From the NCBI GenBank assembly GCA_020086605.1, contig JACBWW010000004.1, positions 19,541,624-19,605,623 on the forward strand: 64,000 bases of DNA, given 5' to 3'. Under the pieces are notes generated by a model, which worked only from the letters and a program-made list of their open reading frames with translations, was not told the DNA's origin and searched no databases. Positions 49,844-62,341 of the stretch are shown here, piece by piece. The DNA comes from Lanius collurio. Lineage: Eukaryota > Chordata > Aves > Passeriformes > Laniidae. The translations under genes and the position numbers were made by a program. The first letter of the stretch is position 1, and the number at the start of each line of letters is the position of its first letter.

Positions 49844-50454
49844 TGTTGGGGCTGCCTGAGGCAGCACAGCATCCAGTTGCAGACATCCTTGGCTTCTGCT
49901 GCTGCAGGCAGGGGTTGGCTGCAGCCTGCAGGGAAAGCTCCTTGGCAAGGAACGAGCCCCTAACAAGGTGGTGTGAAAGCGTCGGCAGAGGCAAAGGACG
50001 AGAGAAGGGTCTCTGTGTAGGTTCCAGCTGCCTCATTGCCTTTGAGGGGTCCAGGGACAAAGACAAAGAAGTGAGGCAGTTCCCAGTATTTTATACGAGG
50101 GTGGAACAAAGGGAAACCACCAATGGAGATCAACTGAGAAGGAGGGGACAACAGGGGAATATCCAATAGGGATAATTTAAGGGAGGGAATTATGAGTAGA
50201 CCAATAGTGCATTGAAGGGAGAACTTTCCAGAACTAAAACGTAAGCAACTAGGGGAAATACATAAACATGAACTTATACATAAAACTGAGTGGAGGATTC
50301 CTGAAACAATTAACTTAAAACATGTAAACTAAGAACTACTAGGAACACGGGAACTCGCTGTAACCATGTGTTCTGGAGGCCTGCCCACCAGTCCTCGGGG
50401 TGCTCTGCTGCAGTGGCCATGGCCACATGCACTGCAATAATTTTCTGATATACA
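49844..50454 (-). mobile_element. Probable solo LTR of an endogenous retrovirus, inverted
   Basis: A GC-rich island in AT-rich intron starts with TGTTGGGG on the plus strand, which would be an ...CCCCAACA LTR 3' end on the minus strand. Read on the minus strand, three ATTGG (inverted CCAAT) boxes, seen as CCAATGG, CCAATAGG and CCAATAG near 50120, 50164 and 50200, precede a TATAAAATAC box near 50095 and a C/T-rich leader. This is U3-R-U5-like order. A right end at TACACA near 50454 would give flanks GACTC and GTCTC, an imperfect 5-bp target duplication. No AATAAA is visible and no internal viral sequence adjoins, so the call is tentative. Confidence 0.5.
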
Positions 50455-53106
50455 CAGTCTCACATAGGGACAAGTGTGGAATTTCAAAATCAATGAGTAA
50501 AGGAGAGCCAGGAGATGTTCTTTTAAAAGATTTTTCTTCAGTTTATCAGGACAATAGGTTATTAAGTATATCTTGTTTTCACAACCAACCTATCCAATGT
50601 CCCTGTTTTTTTTCTTAAAGCTGTTTCTCACCTTTGGTGGGGAGGCTGCAGTCCATATTGCTCTACTTTAACACCTCTTCATGTAGTTCAGCATTAGGTC
50701 AGAACCTTCATATGAACTGACTTTTGATCTCATGTGTGATCCCAAACATCAGCATTTAAAATATGAGGTGAATAATTCACCTTAAAAACTGTGGAGAAAA
50801 TTTTCACACAGTCAGGATAGAGGTTTTCTAATTTGCTACTCTTTCTGAAAAATTTTAAACCAACACCATGAATCTCAAGTCCTAAATTTAAAACAAATAA
50901 TTTGGGATCTAAATCGAGATTTGGAATCTCCATTACAGATTCATTTCTAGTTAGCAATTGTTCTGCTGATTTGTGTGCATGTTTATCCATTCTGTTCCTT
51001 TGTTCCAATTCTGTCATTTTGGTCTTATTAAAAGCGTTCAACTTACTACATGTGTTTCCGATCTCATTCCATCTGTTATTTTGCAAGAGCTACTTCCTTT
51101 ATATCATTAATTCCTCTTTGATTTTTGGTCTTTTTTGTTTGAATGGGCAGAGGTGGAGCTTGTTTCTGAAAAACATTGGTTAAGGAAGAGTTCATTGTCT
51201 TTCTACAAAGTTACCGTTTCCAAATGACCATAGTTCCCTTGGTTTGCATCAGGCTGTGTTAAGTTCGTGTTATTTGATGCAAACTGTTCTAGTTAGATTT
51301 GTAACAGTTTTAAGCAGAAAATAGCCTTCCTGTCCTGGGAAAATTATCAGGATACCAAAATATTCTGTATTGGTATGAACAGTTGAACTCTCAGAAGACT
51401 TAGAAAAACAATGAGTTACGGCCAATGAAACTTCGTGTAATTAATTTTGGATTTTGGATGTTTTCACTTCCTTTTTTTCTTTCTTTCTTTTCAATGACTT
51501 TTGAGTAATTTTGAACTAGAAGAACAGAAGGTTTTGTTTGGAAATGTAGAGAACAACATCTCTTGTCATCTAAAAGAAGTGTATAAAAATATATTGAAAC
51601 TGATAGTTTCTTGAGAAATGTTTTTTTTCATTCTGAAGAAAAAGAACCGAGAAAAATAATCCCTGACCAACTCAGCATAATGTCCTTATTTCATCCAAAT
51701 GTCAAAGCTTTTCTCTTGGATTAGATTTCCTTGATTTATCAGTGGCCTTTGGCACAATTTTTCACAAGGCTTGTGTGCATATTGCAGCTTATACTCTGGT
51801 TCTGGCATTTGAATTTCAGTTGAAATACTTTGGATATTCACATACAGATCCAATTTTTTTTATAATGAGGACTTTACAGTTTATAGTAATTTGGATGTGG
51901 ATGTGATCCAGTGCTCTGTAATTTGCCCTTCTTTTTCCTTCTATTACAATATGTTAGGAATTAATAAGGGCACATGGACTAATAATTCCTGCTATATATA
52001 CTATTGCAATTTAAATCCTTCCCTGAATTAAAGAACAGTATTGATGTACACTGTTAAACAGAGGCTCTGATTTGCAGTGCTTGTCAAAGTGATTTTGGTT
52101 CCTACGTGCTTTTTTTTGTTGTTATTCGTAGGCGTACCACATGTATCTTTTATAAAGAGCGTCAAGATCCTTTGGGATAAAAGGAGCTGTGTAAAAGTGG
52201 TTTCATTATCTCCTCATGTGATACTGTGTTATTTGTGATCAAACAGCAGGACTGCTTGATGATATCCCTATTTCAAATCAATGTAGATTTCTGGAAGATC
52301 TGTAACGTATTCTTTTCTTGATTTAAAAATAATTCTATCCCTTCTTTGATGAAAACTGAATTTCTGCTTCATCAAATCAGACTGCTACAGATCTCTTAAG
52401 ATTTTCTTTAATTTTCATTAAACATTCTGCCATCTACTCTAGAGTTTTTTTAATGAATAGGAGGTGCTTTTTAAAATGAAATACCCTAAAATCATAATTT
52501 CAATTTGACAGCATGGCAGGATGATAGCATGCTTTAGGTTAAATGTTATCTGTGCCATTTCACTGGATTTACCAAAACTTCCCTCAGTTTCTTGAGTCAC
52601 TTGTGAGCTGTAACAACCTGGAATTTCTAACACCCCCAAAATAAACCATCAGCATACTCAAGTTATAAATAATCTCATTTACCTATTAAAAAATCCTTTC
52701 TTTGTTTGTGAAGCTCTTAGGTGAATAAAATGAAATAAAAGAAAATTCCAGATGCTAATTTGTTATTTACATACTCCAGGAGTGCACCAGAAGGCAGTGA
52801 AATGGCTCTCAGTGCAGGGAGCAAGTGGTGAGACCATCATAGGAGATTTGAGAGAGGCAGTAGTAGATGAGATTAAGCTTTTCAGACAAGGAAGCAGGTG
52901 GGCAGTCTAACAGAGAGAACAAGATGAAAAGAATGACAGAGCATGAAGGAATGTGTGATGGTTTTCTTGCATAATTCTTGTGAGCCCAGTAGATGTGGAA
53001 GGCATGTCTTGGGTTTCTAGAGGGATGGGGGATCAAAGCTGACTTGGAATAGCCTTAGTTCTCTTCAAGATGTAGTGTATAATTCTGTTTGAGATTTTTG
53101 GTTTTG
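50455..53106. other. Intronic DNA without recognisable genes
   Basis: AT-rich unique sequence. A short TTTC run lies near 51476-51490. Several overlapping open frames on opposite strands near 50730-51183 carry no domain. I see no exon or RNA gene. Confidence 0.55.
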
Positions 53107-53243
53107 TGGGTCTCCCCACTAGAGTGTGGTGCCAATGATGCCAAGGTCATGGGTTCAATCCTTGTATGGGCCATTCACTTAAGAGTAGGACTTGATGATC
53201 CTTCTGGATTTCTTCCAATTCAGACAATTCTGTGATTCTTTGA
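53107..53243 (+). mobile_element. TguSINE1-type SINE: tRNA-Ile head fused to CR1 tail
   Basis: Positions 53118-53173 follow tRNA-Ile(AAU). They contain AGAGTGTGGTGCCAATGATG, then CCAAGGTCATGGGTTCAATC and CTTGTATGGGCCA, with the anticodon triplet AAT at 53134-53136 and a Pol III B box GGTTCAATCC at 53152-53161. The A-box side (53107-53120) is short and diverged. From 53174 the sequence switches to the CR1 3' end (AGGACTTGATGATCC, then TCTTCCAATTCAGA) and ends in ATTCTGTGATTCTTTGA repeats. tRNA-headed SINEs use Pol III for transcription and borrow CR1 machinery through the shared tail. This copy has several substitutions and is probably inactive. It is the best host marker in the window, since this SINE architecture was described from songbirds. 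Confidence 0.88.
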
Positions 53244-54468
53244 GAAAATCTTTAACATTCCTCAAACACAGCTCTGTCTAGCTGAACCCTTACAGATGAT
53301 TCTTTGAGCAGCTGATTTGGGGAATAAATGGTAATCATGCTAGAAGACATATTGAATATCATCCATTCTGCTAGTGACAATCCTTTTGACTATGGACATT
53401 TGCAATATATTCATATATGCATATATTCAGTGATTTGTTCTCTTAACAATTTTGTGCTTGTTATTTTGTTTTTCCTCCAGTTTGGACAATGAGCAAGAAT
53501 AGTTTGTTTCAGGTGCCTTTAATGTATATTTTGTTTTCATTCTAATGGCATAGGACAATATTCTTTCTATGTCTGGATTTCCAGTGCTTACAAAGTTCAT
53601 ATAAACATTATTGGCAACTACATGGGCAAAACTTGTAAAATGACAAGAGCCTGAGGGTTTTTCTTCTATAATCTGCATCTATATATTTACATGCTTTAAA
53701 AAAATAAATGTACACAGACACACTTGACTGTACTGGTACAGCAACTTCCTTGGTAGAAGAAGTGAAGTTTCTTCATGTTTAAGTTCTCTAGCACTGGAAC
53801 AACCTGCAGTTGATTAGTTGTGTCTGCCTGATGCATTTGCAAAAGGTGGTGTGGACTGTGTTTTGTGATTTCACAGGCTGTACATTCTTGACTCACAGTT
53901 TAAATCCAAGAAATCTCTGAAATTTTTTTCTTCCGTTTGTTTTTGTTTCAATTTTATGAAAATGTTTCATTTTATAATATGAGTGTAAAAATAACCCTCT
54001 TCTGGACAGAACAGGAAAATGTGACAAAAGAGCTCTAAAACTGTAATGATGGTGAAGAATCATACTGTACCTTACAGATATGACAGAATGATTCTTTTTT
54101 CATTACACTGTCCAATGGGGAAAGGAAGTAAAGGGAGAGAACCTAGGACTAAGTACCCTCTAAGATATACTCATTGCACTGTTGTCTGTTTGTCTAGTTA
54201 GAAACTACCAAAGAAGATAAAGACAGTATAGAAGCACTTGGATTTTCTTTGTACTGTCTCAAGATATCTTCAGATAAACAGGTTATTTATATGAATCAGA
54301 AGTCATGACTAAATTTTCATGACAAAAATGAAAGTCAGTTTGAAACATTTTGGTTATGTGGGTCAGCTGACAGATCTGGAAAAGTACAACCATGTTTGTA
54401 CACCCTGTAATATTATAGTGTGCTATATTGTGTTAAATAGAATAGATGTGTTTGATTATTTTATTTGT

Positions 54469-54513
54469 TTTGATTCCCAAAGTCTTGGGAATCAAATGGC
54501 AATACATGCCATT
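54469..54513. repeat. Two adjoining hairpins, 12 bp and 7 bp
   Basis: TTTGATTCCCAA pairs exactly with TTGGGAATCAAA around the 4-nt loop AGTC. The last two A are shared with a second hairpin, AATGGCA/TGCCATT, around ATACA. The first is the longest perfect stem with a short loop that I found here. The arrangement could also form larger alternative structures. Confidence 0.92.
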
Positions 54514-54721
54514 GTATTGCTGTCAAAAAAAAAAATTACTATAACTTATTGTAATGTACCTTTTTTGAGTTATGTAAATTGCCTCAGTGCCACTTACTCT
54601 CTTAACAGTGAGAAAGAACTAACATTAGGAGGCTTGGTGCTCAATGCATTGTGAACTATCTTGTACATCACTTACGAATCTGATTTATTTATTTTGGACA
54701 TGGTACATCTATTCAGCTATT

Positions 54722-55058
54722 CCTCTGCTATTTCTTGGCAATGAGGAATGGTGCCAGCACTGCTGGCATTTTATCCAGAGCTGTACTGTTTAGACCACTT
54801 CAGGAGAACCAGCACTTAAAATCACAGCCAGTTCCCAAACGAGGTGTTACAGCCTGTGTCTGTCATATTCTGCCGCTGCTGAGTTCGGCTTCCTCTGCCT
54901 TCTCGCTTTCCCTCACCCTCACCCTCTCCTCTCTCCTTGCCTCTGCCCCTCGCTTGGTCCCAAACCATAGCTGTGGTCCCGTCTGTTTTAAGATGTGCCC
55001 GGTGACAAGCCCCCTCTAATTCCCTCAGAAGGCTCCTGCATAGCCTACTGCTTCTCAC
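54722..55058. other. Unexplained GC-richer, pyrimidine-rich patch
   Basis: A rise in GC with a C/T-rich core (54890-54955, including CCCTCACCCTCACCCTCTCC) and a few CpGs (GCCGCTGCTGAG, TTCGGC). The minus strand is purine-rich and open for 78 codons with repetitive G, E and K. It resembles a 5'-UTR or LTR fragment, but I recognise neither. The CCCTCA units form a small tandem repeat. Confidence 0.5.
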
Positions 55059-55769
55059 AGCCAGTGGGTATTTTATAATGTTCCAGTATTTCCATTACAT
55101 ATTTTTATCCCTAACAACTACCTACACACCCTTTACTGTATATTGTCCCTCTTCCCCTTTTTTGTTCCCTTTAGACACAGATTCATGGCATGCCCCTATT
55201 TTCTTTTTCCCAAGCCTAAGTTAGTGTGAGATAATCAAAGAAGCTCTTTAAATAATCTTTTTCTCTGTATTAATCCTATATTTAAAATATAATCAGTCAA
55301 AAGAAATCATGAGGGATAGAGTGGAATGAGAGCGAGAAGGAAAAAGAGAAAATGAAGGACTGGGAGGTGAGAAAGTACATGGGATTCTATTTACAAGAAA
55401 AATATATGCTGAAAATAAGTATTTAAAATGGGAATTGGGGAGTGAAAATGAACAGATGTTAGCACAGTTACTTTGTCTGGAGACAAAGAAGTGGGATAGT
55501 TAAAAAATGTATGTATTTTCAAGTAAGATTTTAAATAAGGATTAAGCAGCTGGGAAAGGTTAGTTAGACTGTGAGTTGGAGACATCTATGGTGTACATAA
55601 GATTTTTTTTTAAAACAATCTAAAAAAGCAGCTGGGTGAGTTATTAACAGATGTTAATGATTTGTCAGTGGTATAAAACATTTAGATCACATTCAGGAGT
55701 AGACCATAGTCATGTCTGATTTCTAACCATGGATGTAACATGCCTAAAATAAATCAAGCAAGGAGCAAC

Positions 55770-55806
55770 TAAGAAAGAAACAAAGAGAGAAAGAAACAAA
55801 GAAAAC
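55770..55806. repeat. A/G-rich simple repeat
   Basis: AGAAAGAAACAAAGAG, followed by a near copy. This is an imperfect (AAAG)n tract. Confidence 0.8.
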
Positions 55807-56399
55807 AACCACCTATGTTTATTTTATTAGTATTTATTCATCTACTGCAATGAGTGGGAGATAGTTCAAGTATGGAAAATCAGTGTTTAATGTCTTTATT
55901 TACAATAAAGAGAAAGTAAATTTTCAACCTCTTTCTTTTTTCTTTCTTGTACTTGAGCTAGCTTTTCAAAGCTATGGATACAAGAGAATAAAGCTGTATG
56001 TGTTGGAAGCACAATGTAACTGTAGCAATGCCAATAGTTCTGTCAGAGAAGTTGGCCCTTAATGCTGTATTTAAGTATGTCCTGAAAATAACTACATTAG
56101 GCCAGTAAGTGCCAAGTAAATCTATAAATAAAGAAAAAGAGAGATAATATCTTTATGAACTGTGCTTTTTGTATGTTTTTATGAACAGATGCATCAGTGT
56201 GTATTCTAGGTCTAGAGGGGGTTTTGAGAAACAAGAGTCTTCATGTTGAGTGGGATGCAAGTAAAATACCATCTCCAAAATATTCTTGGCACAATAGAGA
56301 TGTCTTTTGAACTTATTTCTCAAGAGAGTAAAAAGAAACAACAAAAAGCTAAGGAAATATTTGCAAATTTTTAGCTGCTGCAATGTTGTAGTAAGCTGA

Positions 56400-56891
56400 T
56401 GACTCCCTGGTGAGAAGGCAGTGGGTTAGATTGTGCTTTTACAACCCGAGTTGAGCCAGGGGCAGAGCTCAACGGCACCAGCTGAAGAGCAGCACACAGA
56501 AGGGGTTGTGCCTCAGAGGTGCTGTGACCTCCCCAGCTTTCTCATATCTCCATAATAGATTATTGACCCATAGCTGTAGTAGTATTTTGTAACTACAGAG
56601 GTATGGTCGTTTCTTGTACCTTTTTATCCATTTCCCTAAATCCGGAGCAGGAGCAAAATAGTGCCTGTGTGTGCCCTGTGTGCTGGCTGCCATTACAGCC
56701 CCGCAGCAGGGCAGTGAGAAGGAGCTGTGGGTGCCCATTTGAACATGGTGTAGTCCAGGGTCTGTAACAGAGGGAGATGGATTTCCAAGTGCTACATGTG
56801 ATGCTGTCCATCCAGCATCTGCCCAGGTCTGGCAACATAGATCAAGATGGTTTCTCCCAGGAGGAACATTGGATATTTCTTTCTTTAGCAC
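56400..56891. other. Unexplained GC-richer patch, possible transposon relic
   Basis: About 490 bp with markedly higher GC than the flanks and a 140-codon minus-strand open frame at 56469-56891, overlapped by a second minus-strand frame. The translation (PPGRNHLDLCCQ, and cysteine- and tryptophan-rich after it) matches no family I know. The size and composition would suit an old ERV or LINE remnant, or a retrosequence. There is no splice or promoter support for a gene. Confidence 0.4.
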
Positions 56892-57131
56892 GTTAGTGAG
56901 CTGAATCAGTTCAACATAGGGATCAGTAAATTGTCAGAGTAAAAGGGGGGAGGTAGGAGAACAAGGCAAATGGGAATTGGATTGAAAAATGCCTGTAGAC
57001 AGGAGCAGGTCTTTAGATTATTCTGCTATTTCATGGTACTTTTTCCTGAGTGAGTCATCTACAAACTCGAAGGATTAAATTAAATAGTTTTGAAATCGCT
57101 AAACTGGAATATAAATTGGAAAGGAGAAGAC

Positions 57132-57162
<31 letters not shown>

Positions 57163-57235
57163 AAACAAAAACCCAAACCTACAAAATAACAACAACAACA
57201 ACAAACCCCACCCAAACAAACAAAAATCCTCCGCA
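57132..57235. repeat. A29 run followed by A/C-rich and (AAC)n repeat
   Basis: Twenty-nine A, then CCAAACAAAAACCC-type sequence and a six-unit AAC run near 57187-57205. Lysine/asparagine-rich open frames over it are artefacts of composition. Confidence 0.92.
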
Positions 57236-58643
57236 ACCCCACCTTTTTGACTTATTTTGTATCTCAGAAAGAAGAAATGAAGAAAGGGATATTTAATTTA
57301 AAAACATGGTTCCACAACATTTTAAGCTCAGTCCCTTTGGAATTGTTCCCTTGGCACATACACTACCATTCTTTGCCCCGTTGATATAAACTACTTTTCA
57401 GGGAGCTACCATGGTGGAAGACTTATCAATTAATCATTTTCTGGCTTGTTTCTTTTTTTTGCCATCTGGGTTTCCTGAATTAATTCCTCACACAATTATG
57501 TGTCAGGCAATATGAGGACAAAGAAGGGGGCAACCCAGACCCAGATAATCAGTGGCAACCACCAAACTGCCTGCTGAAGATATGCATGAAAGGCATGTTT
57601 GTACATGCTGTCATTAGAATATGCTTTTACATTTAATCTGGTGAAAGGGTGGTTTGACACTGAAAGAGTTAGTCCTGCTCCTGGTTCCCTGACACCCAAC
57701 ACCCTGCTAATCTTTGTAGTTTGGTCCCACCATTTCCCTTATGCCAGATCTAGCAGTTGCAAAACTGCAGGGAAAATTGATTTAGCTTGATGGCGTGCCA
57801 GAAAATTGAACTATTGAAACGTACTTGTTTTTAAGTGGCTGCAGACTGTTAGATCAGCTCTCTTGTAATTCAAAACTGCATCCCAGTCAAGGATGTATAT
57901 GTATTTATTTACTATGTCTCTAATAAAAACTTTTATTTCTATGATTGCCATTTTTTTCTATCTCATCTGACAGACCATGCTTCATAGTGTTATAGCTTCT
58001 CTTAGGAAATGAAGTCCAGTTAGTTATGGACAAATATGTTCTTTTGAAGGTGTAAGTTGGGTTCCATCACAGGGGAAATAAAAATAATGCAACAATGTTA
58101 TGTTACCTTCCCAGGGAAATATGTAAGTAAAACATTTTTCCTAAGTTGATCATTGAAAGGTGAATTTTTAAATGAATAGCAATATATCCTTTTCCTTTTC
58201 AGATACATTCTTTTTCTTGCCAAATTGTTATATTATCTGAACAACTTGACATCCCTAGAAAGCAAAAACAGCTAACAATTCCATTAGTATACAGATAATG
58301 CATTGTAAGTGTATATGGCATATGTCTTAGGAAATTTAGCAATATACTGAAACTGAGTTTTCAGTTTTACAAGACAGGAAATTCCAATTTTATTGTTCAT
58401 TGTTGCTAAAAGGACAAGATGCTTGTCTCCTTCATGTCAACAGTGTTCCTCCTTACACAAGCTTGTAGTTTGCCATAAGCCTACAGAACATCATCCTAGG
58501 AGAAGACTAATTGATGGAGTTTCTGATGAATTTGTGAATTGTATCAACTTACTAGAAGGGTTCCGTGAGCATCAGAACTATCATGAAGAAAGCAGCAGGA
58601 CCACTCAGTGAAAACAGAGTAGAAACAGGGGAGAACAAACTCC

Positions 58644-58674
58644 CCTCCCTGTTCTGTAAACCTCCCTGTTCTGT
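58644..58674. repeat. 14-bp direct repeat
   Basis: CCTCCCTGTTCTGT occurs twice, separated by AAA. Just upstream, AGGGGAG and CTCCCCT form a 7-bp hairpin (58627-58646). Confidence 0.88.
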
Positions 58675-59098
58675 TTCAGGTGAACTCTTAGATCAGTTCA
58701 ACTGGTCATGGAAGATCTTAAGTTAGAAGCATCAAACCATTTAAATCATCAGTATATTAGTTCCTGTTCTTCAAAGTACTCATTTATCAGCTCTGCAATT
58801 CTCTAATTCAAATATCTAAATATTTGTCCAAATTTGAATGAATAAAGGATTCCTGAAGATCTCTGTTTATAAAATTGCACAATATTTCAAAAGTTGCTGC
58901 CTATTTTTACTATGACAAATGATTGCACATTACAAAAAGCTACTGACTTTTCAGTGAAATATGTAATTAGGGTTGAAATTTCATATTACAGCTTTAGCAG
59001 AAACACTAATTCATGGCTACTAAAAAGAGCCTCACATTCCCTCATGCCAGCCCTGCATTCATCAGATCCAGCCCTCTAACTTGGCAAAAAACTAATTC

Positions 59099-59160
59099 AA
59101 CAAGAAGAAGAAGAAAATTTGAAAAAAAAAAGAAATTAAAAAACAACAACAAAATAAAAC
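59099..59160. repeat. A-rich low-complexity tract
   Basis: (AAG)n followed by A10 and (AAC)n-like sequence. It is simple sequence without adjoining retrosequence. Confidence 0.85.
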
Positions 59161-62100
59161 TAACTGCCCAGCAAAAAGTGTAGTTAGAGAGGGAGGAATA
59201 TGGAAATAAATAAACTGAGTCTCTCTCTAAGCAGATGTGTGAGTTTTTCCATCAGTTCTGATTAACAGCATGAAAAAAATGGAACATGAAGTGTTGTGCC
59301 CTTGGTAGGAAGTAAACCTGTGTATAGAAATAAGTACATATATGAAACTTGTTCCCGTAGTTAGATGCAGAGAGCAAGGACATAAGAAGAAGCTTGAGGT
59401 CCAGGATCATGGCATCTGTAAATACAGAGGGTATGTATTTGTAATCTTGCTGTATACTGGCCTGATGATCCTCTGTTGACCATTGGCACTAGATATTAGG
59501 GCAGATGGCCTTCTGATCCTTTGTCTTCTGGTACACAATAATAGGTACTATGGAGGCAAAAAGCCTCCTATCTCTGTGGTAGTTACTTTCTTAGGACAAG
59601 TGACCTATAAAAGTATATGTGACAGAGTTGCCTGTGATAGTAAGAGCTGAATTCACTGACTCAGCCACTTTCCATCCACTATTTTGATGGATCATCAGAA
59701 AAGTAATACAAGAATTATGATGAGTGTATCATGCTCATATGCATTCTGAGTAACACGAAAAGCATGTCATCCAGTAGAAACAACAGGAAACCCTAGAGAA
59801 CATCACACCTGTGGAACAAGGTTAATAGTTCACATAGCTTTAGCTGATTCTGCTCCATGAAACTTGAATAGCCAAACTGAATTTTGGGACCAATTAGATG
59901 CACTATTGATGCCATTTCCGCTTATCTTTAAGCCTTTGAATAAATTTATACAGCAGAAGTGTTTAGAGCTGTTGAATAAGAAGAGCATGGTCTTATTGCT
60001 GTCTTCTTGTGTGATTCTGACAGCTCAGAGGACATTAAGGGAGATTTTAGCACTGGAAAATTTTCTTAATGGATCAGAAGTCTTTAGGTGGTATGTGGTG
60101 TAGAGTTGGATTAATGACTCTGCTTCACCTGTTCCTCACAAACTCATATATGGGAGTAGGTAATTCTGGAAAGAAATCAATGGTCAGAATGTCTTTTACT
60201 ATCCAGATTTTTGTGGCTGCCAGTACAGACCCTTGTGACTGGTAGGAATTCTGCAACAATTAGAACAGTGTTGTGCAATGTGGGCTGGAGCTACAGCAGT
60301 TCCAGTACTCTTGGCTAGCCTGAGTGCTGTGGAACTACACATAGCAGCTTTGAAAATTTGGCCCACTGTTATTCTTCCCATTTAATCATGTAGCTTAAGA
60401 ATAGTGTAAACTTGAGTCTTGGGTGACAAATCATAAAACTTTTACAGCACAAGGCCAATTCACAGGTGCTCTTGGAAGACATAAATTATGCAGTTGCACC
60501 AAATTTCACTTGATGTGAACAATGTCATTAAGAAGCCTTTGGAAAGAAGTTGTTTTGCTATCTGCAGACAAGCTAGCATCTGAACACACAGATGTCTTGA
60601 ATACTGGTATTTGAATGCTTCCATATTTGAAAAATAGTCGAGGGTTTTTATCTGGAGCATATAAAACTCAAAATACACAGAAATCTGGTCAGATGAAGTT
60701 TTGATGAGATATTTCAGAAAGCAAAGACAAATATGTTAGAAGATGTCTTTTGAACATACATGAATCAGAATTTTCAGTAAATCTTCAAAATGATGAAGCT
60801 ACTGCTTTGGAAACTAGCTTCTGAAACTGTAGAAGTAATACAGATGAAAATATTGGGCCTGTTCATGAAATACAGTTTACAGATATGTATTTGATATTAC
60901 TTCCATTAAAGCTAAGGCTGTGAGCAAAAATACCTAGGGACAGTTCATTTTGTTCCTTCTGCTGCAAAAGGGCAACATGTTGGTCAGATGGGTAAAAGTA
61001 ATATATCCTTGATTATAGTATTGTTAAATCCATTCCACAAGGTCCTGTAGCTCAGAATAATCAGTTAAGTACACCCAATAGTGGTGGATAATTTGGCATG
61101 ACATGAACTTTTTGTACGTTCAGGGTGATAATCTGTCTGTGACTTTAAACAGATGAAAAAATATGAAACATTTGTAAGGGACAGTCAAATTTTTCACCTT
61201 TTCCTCAGGCACGGCTGCAAGACTGTGTAGCCCTTCATACTGCAAAGGACATTGAAATGTGGCTGAAATATTTTGGATGCTCCACTCTGGCCATATGCAT
61301 GGGCTTGAGTTCATGACATGAAATATTTAAACCAGGTTTTGTTAGAAATTCAATTTTGATAACTTTAAACTTTCATATTTGTTGGAATTTTGTTCTAAAT
61401 TAACAACTGTTTTTTAAAGTGAATTTTTCCCACAGCAATCCTTTTTATCAAGCTGGAATTTTTGTTTAACTTTATTTAATAGTGAAGGTGCTGTAAATGC
61501 ATCTTCACTGTATGGGGGATACCTATAAAAAGGATATGTAGGAATTTTTTGAAGGTGATTATCTTGCTTTGTTTCTCGGGTATGGGCCTGATGTGGCTTA
61601 GTTCCCACTTCTGACATGAGTTAGACATGTATTTATGTGCTGGAGAGGTCAAAGTCAAAGAATGGTTCATTGCAAGTTGCACAGTGGGCACGTAATGAAA
61701 TGCAAAGTTTTGAATAATTTCAGCATGGTTGTATTTATTTTATCTGCAATATTTATCTTGCAATATGGGCCTTTACATCTAAAATTGAAAGACTATCTGT
61801 AGAAGAAATATATTATGTGCTTAATAAGTATGAAAAAATGTGGGAGAAGTTTATCTGATGACTATTTTTTTCCCCTCCATGTCTTTTGTCATTGTATGTT
61901 TTGTAGTATTAAAATTTATATATTTGGTAGTTTTCCCTCCTACACCAGTGTACCTTAGTACTTTTTGCTAAGCAAGTTATATGCAAGTACTTACGAGCAG
62001 ACAATTTAATTGCCCTTTCTGTTGTTCTAAATACTTCTGTAAGGGAAAAGAATTGCATTGACATTTTAATATGCTGTCACTTTAAGATACTACATGAAGT

Positions 62101-62337
62101 GTGAACAGAGCACAGGCACTTTTAACAGGTGTCTCTAATTGTTAGTTTCTTTCTTAGAAATAGCTATAATATAAACTTTGGTGAAACATGTAAATCCGAG
62201 GTGTTTGGATCTTGCAGCATGCTAGCCAGGCTTTCCTTTGGCTGCTGGTGAAAACAAATTGGGTTGTGTAATTGATTTTTTTTTTTGTAAGTACAGCTTT
62301 TATGTTTGCTTTGAGTTCAAACTCCATCTTTTTCTTG

Positions 62338-62341
<4 letters not shown>

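Noticed and set aside
53118..53173. Possible tRNA-Ile gene
   Set aside because: The 3' two-thirds resemble tRNA-Ile, but the acceptor and D-arm side is degraded and the sequence continues into a CR1 tail, so it is a SINE head.
54319..54654. 111-codon plus-strand frame
   Set aside because: It runs through the hairpin pair and an A-run, has no motif and is not in phase with flanking splice signals.
57050..57296. Lysine- and asparagine-rich open frames
   Set aside because: They are translations of the A29 and AAC simple repeats.
58180..58225. Acceptor-like CCTTTTCAG as the next SLC25A21 exon
   Set aside because: The sequence after the AG does not encode the FQIQR continuation in the required phase.
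59450..59545. Possible ancient CR1 tail (AGATGGCCTTCTGATCC)
   Set aside because: Only a short string resembles the old CR1 3' end, and the conserved ACTGGGCTAGATGG core is missing.
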